Shown: positions 46,606 to 58,017, counted from the first letter of the stretch. The stretch: DNA of 64,000 bases from Rhodospirillales bacterium (GCA_017644185.1 JAEPMA010000002.1:372001-436000); one strand, 5' to 3'. Notes: generated by a model from the letters alone, not told the origin. Numbers and translations are program-made.

Positions 46606-48043
46606 TCGCAGCCTCCCGCGTCTTGCCGCGCAAGGTTTCGAGCTCACCCGGCAGCGCATTGGCCCAGGCGGAGATACTCCCCGCGCCCAAACAGACGACG
46701 AAGTCCCCCGCCGTCGCCATGTCGTTGATCGTCTCAGCCAACGCCTCCGCGCTTTCCAGTCCAACGACGGTGCGGTGACCGCGCTCGCGCAGCCCGGCGA
46801 CGAGCGCATCCCTGTCGATCCCCTCGATCGGCGCTTCGCCCGCCGCATAGACGTCGGCGACGACGACCGCGTCGGCGGCGTTGAAACAGGTGCAGAAGTC
46901 CTCGAACAGGTCGTGCAGCCGCGAATAGCGGTGCGGCTGGACGACGGCGATCACGTTATTCTCGGCAACGTCGCGCGCCGCCTTCAGGACGGCGGCGATT
47001 TCGACGGGATGGTGACCGTAATCGTCGATCACGGTGATGCCGTCGACGGTCCCCGTATGCGTGAAGCGGCGCTTCACCCCCTTGAAGCCGGACAGCGCTT
47101 TGTTAAGGACTTCATCGGAAAGGCCCATTTCGCAGGCAATGGCGACAGCCGCCAGCGAGTTCTGGACGTTGTGCAGACCGTGCATCGCGAGCTGAAGACC
47201 CTTGATCTCGCGGCTCTCACCGGTCTTCCGATTTGAGATGGTGACGTCGTAGGTCGTCCCTGTCGGACCCGGTTGAATGTTCTCGGCGCGCACGTCCGCC
47301 TGCGGACTGAACCCATAAGTAACGATCCTGCGGTCCGAAACGCGCGGGATCATCGCCTGCACTTCGGCGTGATCGATACAAAGCGCGGCAAACCCATAGA
47401 ACGGGACGTTTTCCACGAACGCGTCGAACGCTTTTCTGAGCGAATCGAAGTTGCCGTAGTGATCCAGATGCTCGGGGTCGATGTTGGTGACCACCGCAAT
47501 GGCGGCGGGCAGCTTCAGGAAGGTCCCATCCGACTCGTCGGCCTCGCAGACCATCCAGTCGCCGTCACCCAGCCGGGCATTGCTCCCCCAGGCGTTGATA
47601 ATCCCCCCATTGATCACGGTCGGATCCATGTCCGCCGCTTCAAGAACCGCGGCGATTAGCGATGTCGTCGTCGTCTTGCCGTGCGTACCCCCAATGGCAA
47701 TCGACCACTTGAGGCGCATCAGTTCGCCCAGCATCTCTGCGCGGCGCACGACCGGGATCAGTTTTTCACGGGCGGCGCGCACTTCGGGGTTGTCGTTCTT
47801 AACCGCCGAAGAGATCACGACGACGGTCGCGTCGGCGACATTTTCAGATGCGTGGCCGATGGCGACGTTAATCCCCATATCGCGCAAGCGTTTGACGTTG
47901 GCGCTGTCCGCGATATCGGAGCCTTGCACGCTGTAACCCAGGTTGTGCAGGATTTCCGCGATCCCGCTCATGCCGATGCCGCCGATGCCCACGAAGTGCA
48001 ACGTGCCGATGTTGAGCGGTATCGATCTTACGCCGGATTTCAT
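46592..48043 (-). CDS. murC: UDP-N-acetylmuramate--L-alanine ligase
   Basis: Adds L-Ala to UDP-MurNAc with ATP. The 483-residue protein has [18 protein letters not shown] at the UDP-binding domain, [18 protein letters not shown] as P-loop, [13 protein letters not shown] and the C-terminal [24 protein letters not shown] precedes the ATG, which overlaps the murG stop. Confidence 0.98.
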   Translation of the reverse strand: MKSGVRSIPLNIGTLHFVGIGGIGMSGIAEILHNLGYSVQGSDIADSANVKRLRDMGINVAIGHASENVADATVVVISSAVKNDNPEVRAAREKLIPVVRRAEMLGELMRLKWSIAIGGTHGKTTTTSLIAAVLEAADMDPTVINGGIINAWGSNARLGDGDWMVCEADESDGTFLKLPAAIAVVTNIDPEHLDHYGNFDSLRKAFDAFVENVPFYGFAALCIDHAEVQAMIPRVSDRRIVTYGFSPQADVRAENIQPGPTGTTYDVTISNRKTGESREIKGLQLAMHGLHNVQNSLAAVAIACEMGLSDEVLNKALSGFKGVKRRFTHTGTVDGITVIDDYGHHPVEIAAVLKAARDVAENNVIAVVQPHRYSRLHDLFEDFCTCFNAADAVVVADVYAAGEAPIEGIDRDALVAGLRERGHRTVVGLESAEALAETINDMATAGDFVVCLGAGSISAWANALPGELETLRGKTREAANDGR

Positions 48044-49170
48044 GCGGCCTCCCTGTTGTCTTCGCCGTTCTCACCGTCGAGGGTTTGCTCGACCAATGTC
48101 GCTAAACGATCGGCGGCGTCCGGACGGCCTGCTTTCAGTGCCGCCTCCGCCGCTTTTTCTAAAATCATCGGCATCGAGAACATGGACTCGAGCCGGGACG
48201 CCAGACTGTCCGCCGTGAAATCAACCTCCGGTATCAGCCAACCGGCCCCCACCTCGTCGACGGCGTGCGCATTCAACGACTGGTGATCGTCGATGGCGTA
48301 TCTGTAGGGCACGAGTAACGCCGGGCGGCCGACGGCCAGCAGCTCGGCCACCGTCGAGGCACCCGAACGCGAGATGACCAAATGCGCGGCGGCGAGTCTT
48401 GACGGTACGTCGTCGAAGAAGCTCGAAAGCTCTGCCTGCATCCCTATTCTCTTGTAAGTGCCGCGCACGTTCTCAAGGTCCTCTGGGCGGCATTGCTGTG
48501 TGATGCTGAGGCGCGATTTCAGTTTATCCGACAGCTTGTCCATCGCTTCGGGGATGACCTCGCTGAGAATCCGCGCCCCTTGCGAACCGCCAAGGACGAG
48601 GATGTTGAAGGGACGCTCGTCGGTGAAGCTCGGATAGGGCGTGTCCCGCACGTCGAGAATATGAGAGCGCACCGGCATCCCGGTATGCGTGACCTTGGTC
48701 TCGGCGTTGGCGGGAATGCCACGGCTCTCCGGGAACGACACGGCGATGGCGCGTGCTCGGCCCGCCAACAGACGGTTGGCGCGGCCCAGGATCGCGTTCT
48801 GTTCGTGCAGCACCGTCGCAATCCCCGCGAAGCCCGCAGCCATCATCGTCGGGATCGAGGCGTATCCTCCAAAACCGACGACGGCGGCAGGATTAATTTG
48901 ATTCAGAAGCGAACGCGCCTGAAGCGTACCCATTCCCAACTCGGCCACACTTCTTATCTTCGCGAGCGGCCCTTTACCGGCGATCCCGCCGGCGCGGATA
49001 CGATGAGTTTCGATCTCGCCCAGCGCGCCCCCATACGCATCGCCACGGCGGTCGGTGACAAGCGCGAGCTTGTGGCCCCGCTTCATCAATTCACGCGCCA
49101 ATGCCTCCGCCGGGAAGACATGCCCACCGGTCCCACCGGCAGCAAGGACGATGGGGCGCTTATCTGCCAT
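48040..49170 (-). CDS. murG: UDP-GlcNAc:lipid I N-acetylglucosaminyltransferase
   Basis: Peripheral membrane GT-B enzyme converting lipid I to lipid II. In 376 residues: [18 protein letters not shown] (first Gly-rich loop), [46 protein letters not shown] and [20 protein letters not shown] with the UDP-GlcNAc contacts. ATG 49170 has GGAGG 8 nt upstream and is preferred to the GTG three codons earlier; it overlaps the ftsW end by 11 bp. Confidence 0.97.
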   Translation of the reverse strand: MADKRPIVLAAGGTGGHVFPAEALARELMKRGHKLALVTDRRGDAYGGALGEIETHRIRAGGIAGKGPLAKIRSVAELGMGTLQARSLLNQINPAAVVGFGGYASIPTMMAAGFAGIATVLHEQNAILGRANRLLAGRARAIAVSFPESRGIPANAETKVTHTGMPVRSHILDVRDTPYPSFTDERPFNILVLGGSQGARILSEVIPEAMDKLSDKLKSRLSITQQCRPEDLENVRGTYKRIGMQAELSSFFDDVPSRLAAAHLVISRSGASTVAELLAVGRPALLVPYRYAIDDHQSLNAHAVDEVGAGWLIPEVDFTADSLASRLESMFSMPMILEKAAEAALKAGRPDAADRLATLVEQTLDGENGEDNREAA

Positions 49171-50293
49171 AACCGCCACCTCCCTCTTCCGGGCGGTCTC
49201 GGGTCAGCGCCAATACCATCCCCATACCGATGGCCAATGCCAGGGTGGACGATCCGCCGTACGAGATGAACGGCAGTGTCATGCCCTTGGGCGGGATCAG
49301 ACTGACGGAAGACGCCATGTTGATCAGGGCCTGCACGGCGAATTGCGACAAAAGCCCAGTGACGGCGAGTAACACGAACAGATCGTCACGCTTCATCACG
49401 CGGCCGAACCCCCTCAACACCACGAACGTGAACAGGCCGACCAACACGAGGCACGCCAGAAGTCCGAACTCTTCACCCGTCACGGCGAAAATAAAGTCGG
49501 CGTGCGCATCGGGAAGGACTTCCTTGACCCGGCCCTCGCCCGGCCCGCGGCCGACGATGCCTCCACGCTGAAACGCCTCGATGGCGCGTGACGCCTGGTA
49601 GCCGATATCGGAATCCGGTCCGAAGAACCGGTCGACCCGCAATTGGACGTGATCGAAGGTAAAGTAAGCACCGATCCCCGCGCCGACGAACCCGACGGCG
49701 ATCAGCGCAACGAAAACCAAGGGAAGCCCTGCAACGAAGAACTGCGTTCCCCAAACCACGGAAACGACGATGGTCATCCCGACATCGGGCTGCATCAAAA
49801 GGATCGCCACGGTCACCAGATAGACCGCGATCGACATCTGAAACCCGGGGAAACTGTCATCCATGCGCTGGCGTGCGAACAGCCACGCAGCGACGACCGC
49901 AATACCCGGCTTCACGAACTCGGAGGGCTGCAACGAAAACCCGCCCAGAGACAGCCATCGGGTTGCGCCCTTGATCTCGGCACCGAAGAAAAGCGTCATC
50001 AGCATCAAGAACAGGGACGCCAACGTGCACAGGATACCAAGCCGGCGGATTCCCTTCAGGGACATCAGCGATACCCCGAAGATGGTTAATGCGCCGAGGC
50101 CTAAAAAAACCACCTGGCGTTTGATAAAATGAAACGATCCCACGTCGATGCGTTCGGCAACGGCGGGCGACGCCGCCAATGTCATCACCCCGCCAAACGC
50201 GAGCAAAAGCGCGACGGCAGCGAGAGTCCAGCGGTCGACGGTCCACCACCAGCGACCCAAAAGGCTCGTATCGGTGCGGTGCAAGGCGCTCAT
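49160..50293 (-). CDS. ftsW: Septal peptidoglycan polymerase FtsW (SEDS family)
   Basis: A polytopic glycosyltransferase working with FtsI at the septum. Its 377 residues have about ten transmembrane helices. SEDS signatures include GGFSLQPSEFVKPGIAVVAAW, LLMQPDVGMTIVVSVVWGTQFF (with the catalytic Asp), GPGEGRVKEVLPDAHADFIFAVTGEEFG and ALINMASSVSLIPPKGMTLPFISYGGSS. It overlaps murD by 4 bp. Confidence 0.96.
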   Translation of the reverse strand: MSALHRTDTSLLGRWWWTVDRWTLAAVALLLAFGGVMTLAASPAVAERIDVGSFHFIKRQVVFLGLGALTIFGVSLMSLKGIRRLGILCTLASLFLMLMTLFFGAEIKGATRWLSLGGFSLQPSEFVKPGIAVVAAWLFARQRMDDSFPGFQMSIAVYLVTVAILLMQPDVGMTIVVSVVWGTQFFVAGLPLVFVALIAVGFVGAGIGAYFTFDHVQLRVDRFFGPDSDIGYQASRAIEAFQRGGIVGRGPGEGRVKEVLPDAHADFIFAVTGEEFGLLACLVLVGLFTFVVLRGFGRVMKRDDLFVLLAVTGLLSQFAVQALINMASSVSLIPPKGMTLPFISYGGSSTLALAIGMGMVLALTRDRPEEGGGGYGR

Positions 50294-51735
50294 CCCATGC
50301 CCTCCGGCTTGGCGGCACCCGGGAAGATGCCCGGCTCCTCGAACGGGTCCGTGTGATCGCCGGGCAGTTGTTCGACGAGATCGCGGAACAGATCGCCACG
50401 GTCTTCGAAGCTTGCGAACTGATCGAACGATGCACAGGCAGGTGAAAGCAAAACGACCGCGTCGGTCAGACCGGCCTTTTTAGCGTCTTCGAACGCTGCC
50501 TGGGTGGCGGTTTCGAGATCGCCTGAGATCGTGTACGGCACTTTCCCATCCAGCTCGTGGGAGAACTGCATCGCCGCCTCACCGATCAGATACGCTTTCC
50601 TGATGCGCTCGTAGTAGGGGGCGCAGGCGGTCAAGCCGCCCTCTTTCGGGCGCCCGCCGATAATCCAGTAGATATCGTCGTAACACGCCAATGCGCGTGC
50701 GGCCGCCTCGCCGTTGGTGGCTTTCGAATCATTGACGAAGCCGATCCCGTCGACGATCTCGACCGGTTCCTGACGATGCACGAGGCCCGGATAGCTGTTG
50801 ATACACGCCATCACCGCATGCGGTGCGATGCCGACCATCTTGCAGGTCGCATAGGCCGCCGCCGCGTTCTGCCAGTTGTGCTCGCCCGGCAGGCTGGCGA
50901 CGGTCTTGAGATCCATCACCGGTGTCTCTTTACCCTCGGTGTCGTCATAAAGAACGCCATCGATGACGTAGACCCCACCGTGCACCCGCTCCTTCGCCGA
51001 AATGCCGACGACGAGCTGCTCGTCTTTCTCATAAAGATCGGCATAGATCGCACGGCAGAAATCATCATCGACCCCGATGACCGCGGTGCGCGGTTTGGTC
51101 TGACGATGGAAAATCTGTTTCTTGGCGGCAATATAGCCGTCCATGCCGCCGTGGCGGTCCAAATGATCGGCGCTGACGTTCAACAGAACACCCACGTCGA
51201 AAGTGATCGAGAACGTCAGTTCCAACTGGTACGACGACATCTCCAGAATGTACGTGCCGTCGGGACCCAAAGGCTCGAGCGCACAAGCCGGCATACCCAG
51301 ATTACCGCCCACTTCGGCTTCGCGGCCCGAGGTTTGGAAGATGTGACCGATCAATGCCGTCGTCGTCGACTTTCCGTTCGTGCCGGTGATCCCGACGAAG
51401 GCCGCGTCACGCTGTGTGCGGGCCAGCAATTCGACGTCACCGATGATTTCGCAACCGGCGTCCCGCGCCATCCGGACGACCGGGTGGGGTTTGGGGTGGG
51501 TGTGGGGGATGCCGGGGCTCAGGACCAGCGACGTTGCCTCGCGCCAGTCGATGGTGGTCAGATCGACGATCTCGATCCCCTCTTCTTCGGCAGCCCGTTC
51601 GCGCGCAGCTTCGTTATCGTCCCACGCCCATACTTCCGCGCCGCCACGATACAAAGCCTTGGCGGCGGCAAGGCCGCTGCGCCCCAGACCCAGGACCGGC
51701 ACCGGCAGACCATCGAATGGAAAAATGTCGATCAT
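50290..51735 (-). CDS. murD: UDP-N-acetylmuramoyl-L-alanine--D-glutamate ligase
   Basis: Adds D-Glu to the stem peptide. In 481 residues: VLGLGRSGLAAAKALYRGG, VGITGTNGKSTTTALIGHI (P-loop), ADHLDRHGGMDGYIAAKKQI, LPGEHNWQNAAAAYA, VNDSKATNGEAAARALACY and IIGGRPKEGG. The order mraY-murD-ftsW is the standard one. Confidence 0.97.
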   Translation of the reverse strand: MIDIFPFDGLPVPVLGLGRSGLAAAKALYRGGAEVWAWDDNEAARERAAEEEGIEIVDLTTIDWREATSLVLSPGIPHTHPKPHPVVRMARDAGCEIIGDVELLARTQRDAAFVGITGTNGKSTTTALIGHIFQTSGREAEVGGNLGMPACALEPLGPDGTYILEMSSYQLELTFSITFDVGVLLNVSADHLDRHGGMDGYIAAKKQIFHRQTKPRTAVIGVDDDFCRAIYADLYEKDEQLVVGISAKERVHGGVYVIDGVLYDDTEGKETPVMDLKTVASLPGEHNWQNAAAAYATCKMVGIAPHAVMACINSYPGLVHRQEPVEIVDGIGFVNDSKATNGEAAARALACYDDIYWIIGGRPKEGGLTACAPYYERIRKAYLIGEAAMQFSHELDGKVPYTISGDLETATQAAFEDAKKAGLTDAVVLLSPACASFDQFASFEDRGDLFRDLVEQLPGDHTDPFEEPGIFPGAAKPEGMG

Positions 51736-51742
51736 CCGCGCT

Positions 51743-52831
51743 CTACCTCAACTTCAACGTGGCAAGGCCGGCGAGCGCCAGGATCATGGCGATGATCCAG
51801 AAGCGAATGACGATGGTCGATTCCGCCCAGCCCTTCTTTTCGAAATGATGATGCAAGGGGGCCATCGCGAAGACGCGCTTGCCCGTCAGTTTGAACGACA
51901 CCACCTGCACGATGACCGATACGGTTTCCAACACGAACAGACCACCGACGATGGCCAGCACCAGTTCGTGTTTGGTGACGACGCTGACGGCACCCAAAGC
52001 CCCGCCCAGCGCCAGCGAGCCGGTATCACCCATGAACACCTTGGCGGGCGGGGCATTGAACCAGAGGAAGCCGAGCGCCGAGCCGACCAGCGATCCGCAC
52101 AGGACTGCCAGCTCACCCGACCCCGGTACGTAATGGATCTGAAGATAGTTGGAGAAGATCGTGTTCCCCGCCAGATACGCAATCATCCCGAACACACCCG
52201 CGGCGATCATGACGGGCACGATGGCGAGACCATCCAACCCGTCCGTCAGGTTGACGGCATTCGACGAGCCGACCATCACCAACACGGCGAATGCCACGAA
52301 CAACCATCCGAGGTTCAGAAGCAGATCCTTGAAGAACGGCACCGCGAGCGTGGTCTGTAATTGGACCGGCAGGTGGCTCAATACCCAGAACGCCGCGACA
52401 CCCGAGATGGCGAGTTGCATCGCCAGTTTGAGTTTCCCGGCGAGACCTTTCGAATTGCGTTTTGTCACTTTCAGGAAATCGTCGAGAAAGCCGATGACCC
52501 CGAAACCCACGGTTACGCCCAGCACCGCCCAGATATACGGGTTGGTGAGGTCCGCCCAGAGGAGCGTTGCGCTGCACACCGCCAAAAGGATCAGCACACC
52601 GCCCATGGTCGGCGTGCCTTTCTTTGTGAGCAGATGAGATTCCGGTCCGTCGTCGCGGATCGGCTGGCCCTGACCCTGGCGGGCGCGCAACAGTTCGATC
52701 ATCACCGGACCGAACAGGAAGCTCACGATCAACGCCGTCATCATGGCGCCACCCGTCCTGAACGTGATGTAGCGGAAGACGTTGAGCGCGCTGAACTGTT
52801 CGGCGAGCGGGTAAAGAATATGAAACAGCAT
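51743..52831 (-). CDS. mraY: Phospho-N-acetylmuramoyl-pentapeptide transferase
   Basis: Inner-membrane enzyme forming lipid I on undecaprenyl phosphate. Its 362 residues form about ten helices. [14 protein letters not shown], the Asp-rich [34 protein letters not shown] and [13 protein letters not shown] are the catalytic and Mg2+-binding loops. [13 protein letters not shown]-like sequence ([13 protein letters not shown]) is the HHH motif. It starts 2 bp after murF. Confidence 0.97.
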   Translation of the reverse strand: MLFHILYPLAEQFSALNVFRYITFRTGGAMMTALIVSFLFGPVMIELLRARQGQGQPIRDDGPESHLLTKKGTPTMGGVLILLAVCSATLLWADLTNPYIWAVLGVTVGFGVIGFLDDFLKVTKRNSKGLAGKLKLAMQLAISGVAAFWVLSHLPVQLQTTLAVPFFKDLLLNLGWLFVAFAVLVMVGSSNAVNLTDGLDGLAIVPVMIAAGVFGMIAYLAGNTIFSNYLQIHYVPGSGELAVLCGSLVGSALGFLWFNAPPAKVFMGDTGSLALGGALGAVSVVTKHELVLAIVGGLFVLETVSVIVQVVSFKLTGKRVFAMAPLHHHFEKKGWAESTIVIRFWIIAMILALAGLATLKLR

Positions 52832-52833
52832 CG

Positions 52834-54267
52834 TTACGCGCTCCCCCCGCTATCGCTGACGCCACCCATGGCGCGGATCGCCTCCACGACCTTGGACATG
52901 TGCGCACCGGCCGACCCCTTGACCAGCACCAGATCACCCGAACGCAGTTTATTCGTGACCTGATCGGCCAATTGCGCCGACGTGCCGGCACGGCCGCCGT
53001 GCAGGTCGGTCGGCAGATCATCCAGAATGTCCGACATGTATTGGCCGCAGACGAAAACCAGATCGAAGTCGTGTTGCTTGATGTCGGTGGCGAGGCCCAT
53101 GTGGTCGTCGCGGGCGCGGCTACCGAGTTCGAGCATATCCCCCAACACCACGACGCGCCGGCCACCGCGACCGGGCTTGGTCGCCGCCAATACGTCGAAT
53201 GCGGCCCGCATGGCAACGGGACTGGCATTATATGTTTCGTCGATCACGCTCACGATGCCGTCCTCGAGCTGGACGGTGAACACATGTCCGCGCCCCTTGG
53301 TCGGCAATACGTCGGTAAGCGCGGCTGCCGCCTGTTCAGGGTCGGCGCCGAGCGAGGTCGCCGCCGCCAGAACGGCGATGGAATTCAATGCCCAGTGCTT
53401 GCCGCGCATCGCGATCCTGTATTTCAGGTGACGCGACCCGACGGTCGCTTCGACACGGGCGCCTGTGGCGTCGGGCTCGTACGCCAATAACCGGGCGTTG
53501 GCGAAGGAATGGACGCCGAACCCCCAGATCATCTTGGCGCCCGCCGCACGCGCTTTCTCGGCCAGGCGATCGAAGTGCGGATTGTCGCGGTTCAAGACCG
53601 CCGCGCCGCCTTCTTCCAGGCCGTCGAAAATCTCGGCCTTGGCGTCGGCGATCCCCTCTTCGTTCTCGAAGTATTCAATGTGCACGGGCGCGACGGTGGT
53701 GATCAACGCCACATGCGGCCGGGCCAGATGCGATAGCGGCGAGATTTCCCCGGCGTGGTTCATCCCCATCTCGAACACCCCGTAATCGCAGTCGGCGGGC
53801 ATGCGTGCCAGCGACAACGGCAGTCCGAAGTGATTGTTCAGGTTGCCCGCCGTCGCCGTGATCTTGCCCTGGCAGCCAAGCGCGGCCGCGAGCATCTCTT
53901 TCGTGCCGGTTTTGCCGACACTCCCCGTGACGCCGCAGATTTTCGCGTCCGTCCGCGCGCGGGCGGCGGCGGCCAGGTCACGCAGTCCCTCGACGGTGTC
54001 CTGAACCTTCAACAACCGGCCCGCCGGCACCTGACCGTCGAAACGCTGTTCGACCATCGCCGCGACCGCGCCACTTTCGAGGGCGGCGGCAACGTGATCG
54101 TGACCGTCGTGATTGGGGCCTTTCAACGCGGTGAACAGATCGCCCGGTTCGAGAGCACGAGAATCAATAGAGACACCACTCGCCACCCAGTCGCCGGCGA
54201 TGGCGCCTTCGGTCGCTTCAGAAGCTTCCTTTGCCGTCCAGAGCGCGGTACGCGGGGCCACGGTCAT
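52834..54267 (-). CDS. murF: UDP-MurNAc-tripeptide--D-alanyl-D-alanine ligase
   Basis: Adds D-Ala-D-Ala to complete the pentapeptide. In 477 residues: [39 protein letters not shown] (P-loop with TGT), [36 protein letters not shown] and [16 protein letters not shown]. It overlaps murE by 4 bp. Confidence 0.97.
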   Translation of the reverse strand: MTVAPRTALWTAKEASEATEGAIAGDWVASGVSIDSRALEPGDLFTALKGPNHDGHDHVAAALESGAVAAMVEQRFDGQVPAGRLLKVQDTVEGLRDLAAAARARTDAKICGVTGSVGKTGTKEMLAAALGCQGKITATAGNLNNHFGLPLSLARMPADCDYGVFEMGMNHAGEISPLSHLARPHVALITTVAPVHIEYFENEEGIADAKAEIFDGLEEGGAAVLNRDNPHFDRLAEKARAAGAKMIWGFGVHSFANARLLAYEPDATGARVEATVGSRHLKYRIAMRGKHWALNSIAVLAAATSLGADPEQAAAALTDVLPTKGRGHVFTVQLEDGIVSVIDETYNASPVAMRAAFDVLAATKPGRGGRRVVVLGDMLELGSRARDDHMGLATDIKQHDFDLVFVCGQYMSDILDDLPTDLHGGRAGTSAQLADQVTNKLRSGDLVLVKGSAGAHMSKVVEAIRAMGGVSDSGGSA

Positions 54268-55781
54268 ATCGTGCCCTCCCCGTCATTAATTCCAAGCGCA
54301 GCCTTCGCTTCCGTCACATCGTCGAAGGGCAGCACCTGATCGCCGACGATCTGGCCCTGTTCGTGCCCCTTGCCGGCGATCACCAGCACGTCACCTTCTT
54401 CAAGACCTTCGACCGCAATACGGATTGCGTCGTGGCGGCCGCCGATTTCAAGCGCATCGGGCGCCCCGGCTATCGCCTGCTTGCGGATTTCAGAGGCGTC
54501 TTCCGAGCGCGGATTGTCGTCAGTAACGATGACCACGTCGGCAAAATTGGTCGCGGCGCGTCCCATTTCAGGGCGCTTGCCGGGATCACGGTCGCCACCA
54601 CACCCAAACACCACATGCACCCGGCCTTCCGCATGCGGGCGGGCCGCCTTGAGCACGGTTTCGAGCGCATCCGGGGTGTGGGCGTAATCCACATAAACCC
54701 CGGCACCACTTTCATGAGTGCCGCAGAACTGCATCCGCCCCGGCGCCGCATTGAGCACGCTGAAACCTGAAGCGCATTTTTCCGGATCGACCCCGAGGGC
54801 CGACACCAGGCCAAGCGCGACCATCGCGTTGGACGCCTGGAAAGTCCCGATCAGGGGCACCTGCAAATTATGACTCTTACCGTCGATCTGCATTTTAAGA
54901 TCGAGCCCCGTGGGCATCGGCCGAGCCTCGACGATCCTGAACCGGCAGTCGTCACCCATCCCCACCGTGACGACTTCGAGGCCTCGGCACCTGGCCGCGC
55001 CCGCGAACGCTTCTGCGAACCGCGCGTCCATGTTCACGACCGCCTGACCACCCTCGATGGTCAGCGTATCGAACAAACGCAGCTTGGCGGCGAGATAGGC
55101 GTCTTCGGTCTTGTGATAATCCAGATGGTCGCGGCTGAGATTGGTGAAGGCGCAGGCGCTGATGCGCACCCCGTCGAGACGGCGCTGATCGAGACCATGG
55201 CTCGACGCCTCGATCACCATGTGATCGATACCGCTACCCTTGATCGTTGTCAGATCCTTGTGCAGATCGGCGGGATCGGGGGTCGTCAAAGATCCCTTGA
55301 TCTCGGACAGCACCGATCCATCGGCCGCCGTCCCCAGCATCCCGAGCGTGCCCGCACTGGCGGCGGGAAGGCCTGATCTGTTCAGAAGTTGCCGCGCGAA
55401 CCACGCGACCGAGGTCTTCCCATTGGTGCCGGTGACGGCGCCTATATGCGCGGGCTGGCTGGCGTAGAATGCGGCGGCCAGAAGCGCGTAGCGGCGACGC
55501 GGATCGATCTCGTGAATAACCGGAATATCGAGCGACGGCAGATCGCCGCCATCCATCGGCACGATGATCGCGGATGCGCCTTTCTTGACGGCGTCGTCGA
55601 TGAAGCGGCGGCCATCCGTCGCCGACCCCGGGAGTGCGGCGAAAACGAACCCAGGTTCGACACGCCGCGAGTCGCAGGTCACCCCTGTGATCTCAATACG
55701 GCTGAGTGCGTCGTCCATGGCGTTCAAAGTGTCTTCATCCCAAATATCATTGAGCCGCAAAGGCCTGCTCCAGCGCTTCAC
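54264..55781 (-). CDS. murE: UDP-MurNAc-L-Ala-D-Glu--2,6-diaminopimelate ligase
   Basis: Adds meso-diaminopimelate at position three. In 505 residues: GVTCDSRRVEPGFVFAALPG, GAVTGTNGKTSVAWFARQ (P-loop), SSHGLDQRRLDGVRI, FTNLSRDHLDYHKTEDAYL, YVDYAHTPDALETVL and the DAP-selective VTDDNPRSED (DNPR). The start is uncertain: GTG 55781 overlaps ftsI by 35 bp, while TTG 55760 (LRLNDIW) and ATG 55718 are alternatives, the TTG having GGAGCAGG nearby. Confidence 0.96.
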   Translation of the reverse strand: MKRWSRPLRLNDIWDEDTLNAMDDALSRIEITGVTCDSRRVEPGFVFAALPGSATDGRRFIDDAVKKGASAIIVPMDGGDLPSLDIPVIHEIDPRRRYALLAAAFYASQPAHIGAVTGTNGKTSVAWFARQLLNRSGLPAASAGTLGMLGTAADGSVLSEIKGSLTTPDPADLHKDLTTIKGSGIDHMVIEASSHGLDQRRLDGVRISACAFTNLSRDHLDYHKTEDAYLAAKLRLFDTLTIEGGQAVVNMDARFAEAFAGAARCRGLEVVTVGMGDDCRFRIVEARPMPTGLDLKMQIDGKSHNLQVPLIGTFQASNAMVALGLVSALGVDPEKCASGFSVLNAAPGRMQFCGTHESGAGVYVDYAHTPDALETVLKAARPHAEGRVHVVFGCGGDRDPGKRPEMGRAATNFADVVIVTDDNPRSEDASEIRKQAIAGAPDALEIGGRHDAIRIAVEGLEEGDVLVIAGKGHEQGQIVGDQVLPFDDVTEAKAALGINDGEGTI

Positions 55782-57669
55782 GGGTCTTTCTTGCGATTCT
55801 TTCGTCCGGCGTTTCGTTCACCGGCGGTTGCGGCGGCGGCTTCGCCGTTTGTTTCGGTAGCGGTGGTGGCGGCGGCGCCTCGATCTGGATCGAAGCCGGG
55901 GGCTTCACGGAGTTTGCGGGACGCACAACCCCCGCCGAAACCGACGCTTTCTTGACCATCGTGTCGGTGGCGATCTTCGGTTTAAGCCGCTCGTCGTCGA
56001 TCGGCGGCAACGGCAGCGGCTCATCCTCAATGGCCGCCGGCACGATCCCGAGAAGCGGCCCGATCTGCGACACCACCCGCTTGACCACGGGCGCCGCGAC
56101 CCAACCGCCGGTCGCGTAATTGAAGGTCCGTTTATTGCCGACCGGCTCGTCGATCATCGCAAACACGACGTAACGCGGATCCTGGATCGGGAAGGCGCCG
56201 ACGAAAGACGACATCAACGCCTTCTTTTTATAGACCCCACCGAATTGTTTTTCCGCCGTCCCGGTCTTGCCGCCGACGAAGTACCCCGGCGCGTCCGCCT
56301 TGCGGCCCGTTCCCTTGGCGACAACGAGACGCATCAGCTGGCGCATCTTGTCGGAGGTTTCGTTGGACAGGATACGCTCACCCGCGACGGGTGCACCGGC
56401 TTCGTGTTTCAGAAGCGTCGCCGGGCGCAGCATCCCACCATTGACCAGCGAGCCGATGGCCGCCGTTAGCTGGACCGGTGTCACGGCAATCCCATGTCCG
56501 TAAGATATGGTCATGGTGTTGATCTCACGCCAGGTCGACGGCGTCAGCGGATGGCCGATCTCGGGAAGTTCCAGGGCCGCATCGCGCATCAGGCCGAATT
56601 TCTTGAGATAAGCCTGCTGACCCGGACCACCCACATCGACCGCCATTTTGGCAGCGCCGATGTTGGAGGAATGGACGATGATCTCGGGCAGGCTCAGCCA
56701 GCGCTTTTCGGCGTGGTAGTCGGAGATTGTAAAGCGGGCGATGCGGATCGGCTGGGTCGCATCGTAACCACCCTGCATATCGACGGTCCCGGTATCCAGC
56801 GCCATCGCCGCGGTGAACAGCTTGAAGGTCGAGCCCATCTCATAAACGCCCTTGGTGGCGCGGTTGAAGCGTGCTTCACCCACGTATGTGGAGCGGTCAT
56901 TGGGATCGAAATCAGGAAGAGAGACCAAGCCGACGGTCTCACCCGTGCGCACGTCGAAGACGACACCGGCGCCACCCAGCGCCTTGAACTCCGTGACGGC
57001 GGCGGAAAGCTCGGCGCGCAGGATTGATTGCACCCTCACGTCCAGAGACAGCGACAGCGGATTGGCGCTCTGGCGCAGACGCTGATCGAAATACGCCTCG
57101 ACACCCGAGACCCCGTTGCCGTCGATATCGGTCGCCCCCAGCACATGCGCGTTCAGGGGGCCGTGCGGATAGATACGGCGCTCTTCCTCGATGAAATCGA
57201 AACCGGGCAGGCCGAGGCGGTTGGCTTCGAGCTGCTGTTCGGGCGAGAGATTGCGCTTCACCCAGATGAAGCGGCCGTCACCGGCAAGATGCTTGGCGAG
57301 CTTATCTGCATCAACGTCCGGGAAGACATCGGCGATCTTGCGGGCCGCGTCTTCGGGGTCGATCACTTCGGACGGGTCGGCGTAAAGGGAGGCTGTCGGC
57401 AGGCTCGACGCGAGCACCACGCCATTACGGTCGACGATGTCCGCGCGGCTGACCAGGGGCGGCGGTTGCGTCGCCAGGGTCGCGCGGTCGTCCTGTTCCG
57501 TTTGACCGATCACGGCCAAATCGACGAGGCGCGCACCGATCCCGGCGAAGGCGATTGCGATCACGGCGGCGGTCACCAGAAGCCGGTTGCGGCCGGTCTC
57601 CAGCGCCTGCTTGCCGAAACCTTCGATGCGGCGGTGTTCGCTCGCGGGGGGAAGCTGACGGACGGTCAT
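55747..57669 (-). CDS. ftsI: Septal peptidoglycan transpeptidase FtsI (PBP3)
   Basis: Class B penicillin-binding protein of the divisome, 640 residues. One N-terminal membrane helix (LLVTAAVIAIAFAGIGARLVD) is followed by the pedestal domain and then the transpeptidase domain with the SxxK nucleophile in YEMGSTFKLFTAA, SxN in SSNIGAAKMA and KTG in VGGKTGTAEKQ. A C-terminal Pro-rich tail (PPPPPLPKQTAKPPPQPPV) extends past the catalytic domain and is longer than in E. coli. It overlaps ftsL by 4 bp. Confidence 0.97.
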   Translation of the reverse strand: MTVRQLPPASEHRRIEGFGKQALETGRNRLLVTAAVIAIAFAGIGARLVDLAVIGQTEQDDRATLATQPPPLVSRADIVDRNGVVLASSLPTASLYADPSEVIDPEDAARKIADVFPDVDADKLAKHLAGDGRFIWVKRNLSPEQQLEANRLGLPGFDFIEEERRIYPHGPLNAHVLGATDIDGNGVSGVEAYFDQRLRQSANPLSLSLDVRVQSILRAELSAAVTEFKALGGAGVVFDVRTGETVGLVSLPDFDPNDRSTYVGEARFNRATKGVYEMGSTFKLFTAAMALDTGTVDMQGGYDATQPIRIARFTISDYHAEKRWLSLPEIIVHSSNIGAAKMAVDVGGPGQQAYLKKFGLMRDAALELPEIGHPLTPSTWREINTMTISYGHGIAVTPVQLTAAIGSLVNGGMLRPATLLKHEAGAPVAGERILSNETSDKMRQLMRLVVAKGTGRKADAPGYFVGGKTGTAEKQFGGVYKKKALMSSFVGAFPIQDPRYVVFAMIDEPVGNKRTFNYATGGWVAAPVVKRVVSQIGPLLGIVPAAIEDEPLPLPPIDDERLKPKIATDTMVKKASVSAGVVRPANSVKPPASIQIEAPPPPPLPKQTAKPPPQPPVNETPDERIARKTREALEQAFAAQ

Positions 57670-58007
57670 TGCACGCCCTCCACCTTCGTGATCTCGGTAT
57701 CTTTCGACGCTTCGTCGGCACGCGCCGGGAGCGTGTCCAAAATCTTGTCGGCATCGCCGATGCGCTCAGCGTCCAGCGGGCCGACTTCCAGATACTTGCC
57801 CGCCAAGGTGCGCAGGCGCGCCGGCTGGTTCAGGTGCGCCCATTCGGATTTAAGGACGTGAATGCTTTCCTGCGTTTCGACGATCTCGCGGCTGAGGTCG
57901 CGCATCTGATCGTCCAGGTCCTGCACCCGGTACTTGACGACGAACAGCGCCACGCTGGCGGCGGCCGCCAGTAGAAGAAGCATCAGGGTTGAGCGTTTGA
58001 TGATCAT
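57666..58007 (-). CDS. ftsL: Cell division protein FtsL
   Basis: A 113-residue bitopic protein that activates FtsW-FtsI as part of FtsQLB. A short N-terminus and one membrane helix (LMLLLLAAAASVALFVVKY) precede a leucine-zipper-like coiled coil (VQDLDDQMRDLSREIVETQE, SIHVLKSEWAHLNQPARL). The ATG at 58007 follows GGAGG; the open frame reaches 51 codons upstream into rsmH without support. Identification rests on layout and position between rsmH and ftsI. Confidence 0.9.
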   Translation of the reverse strand: MIIKRSTLMLLLLAAAASVALFVVKYRVQDLDDQMRDLSREIVETQESIHVLKSEWAHLNQPARLRTLAGKYLEVGPLDAERIGDADKILDTLPARADEASKDTEITKVEGVQ

Positions 58008-58017
58008 GACCGCCTCC

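Noticed and set aside
46606-46848. N-terminal extension of murB
   Set aside because: It is an Arg/Ser-rich shadow of the murC 3' end; the ATG at 46605 has a good ribosome site and the family start.
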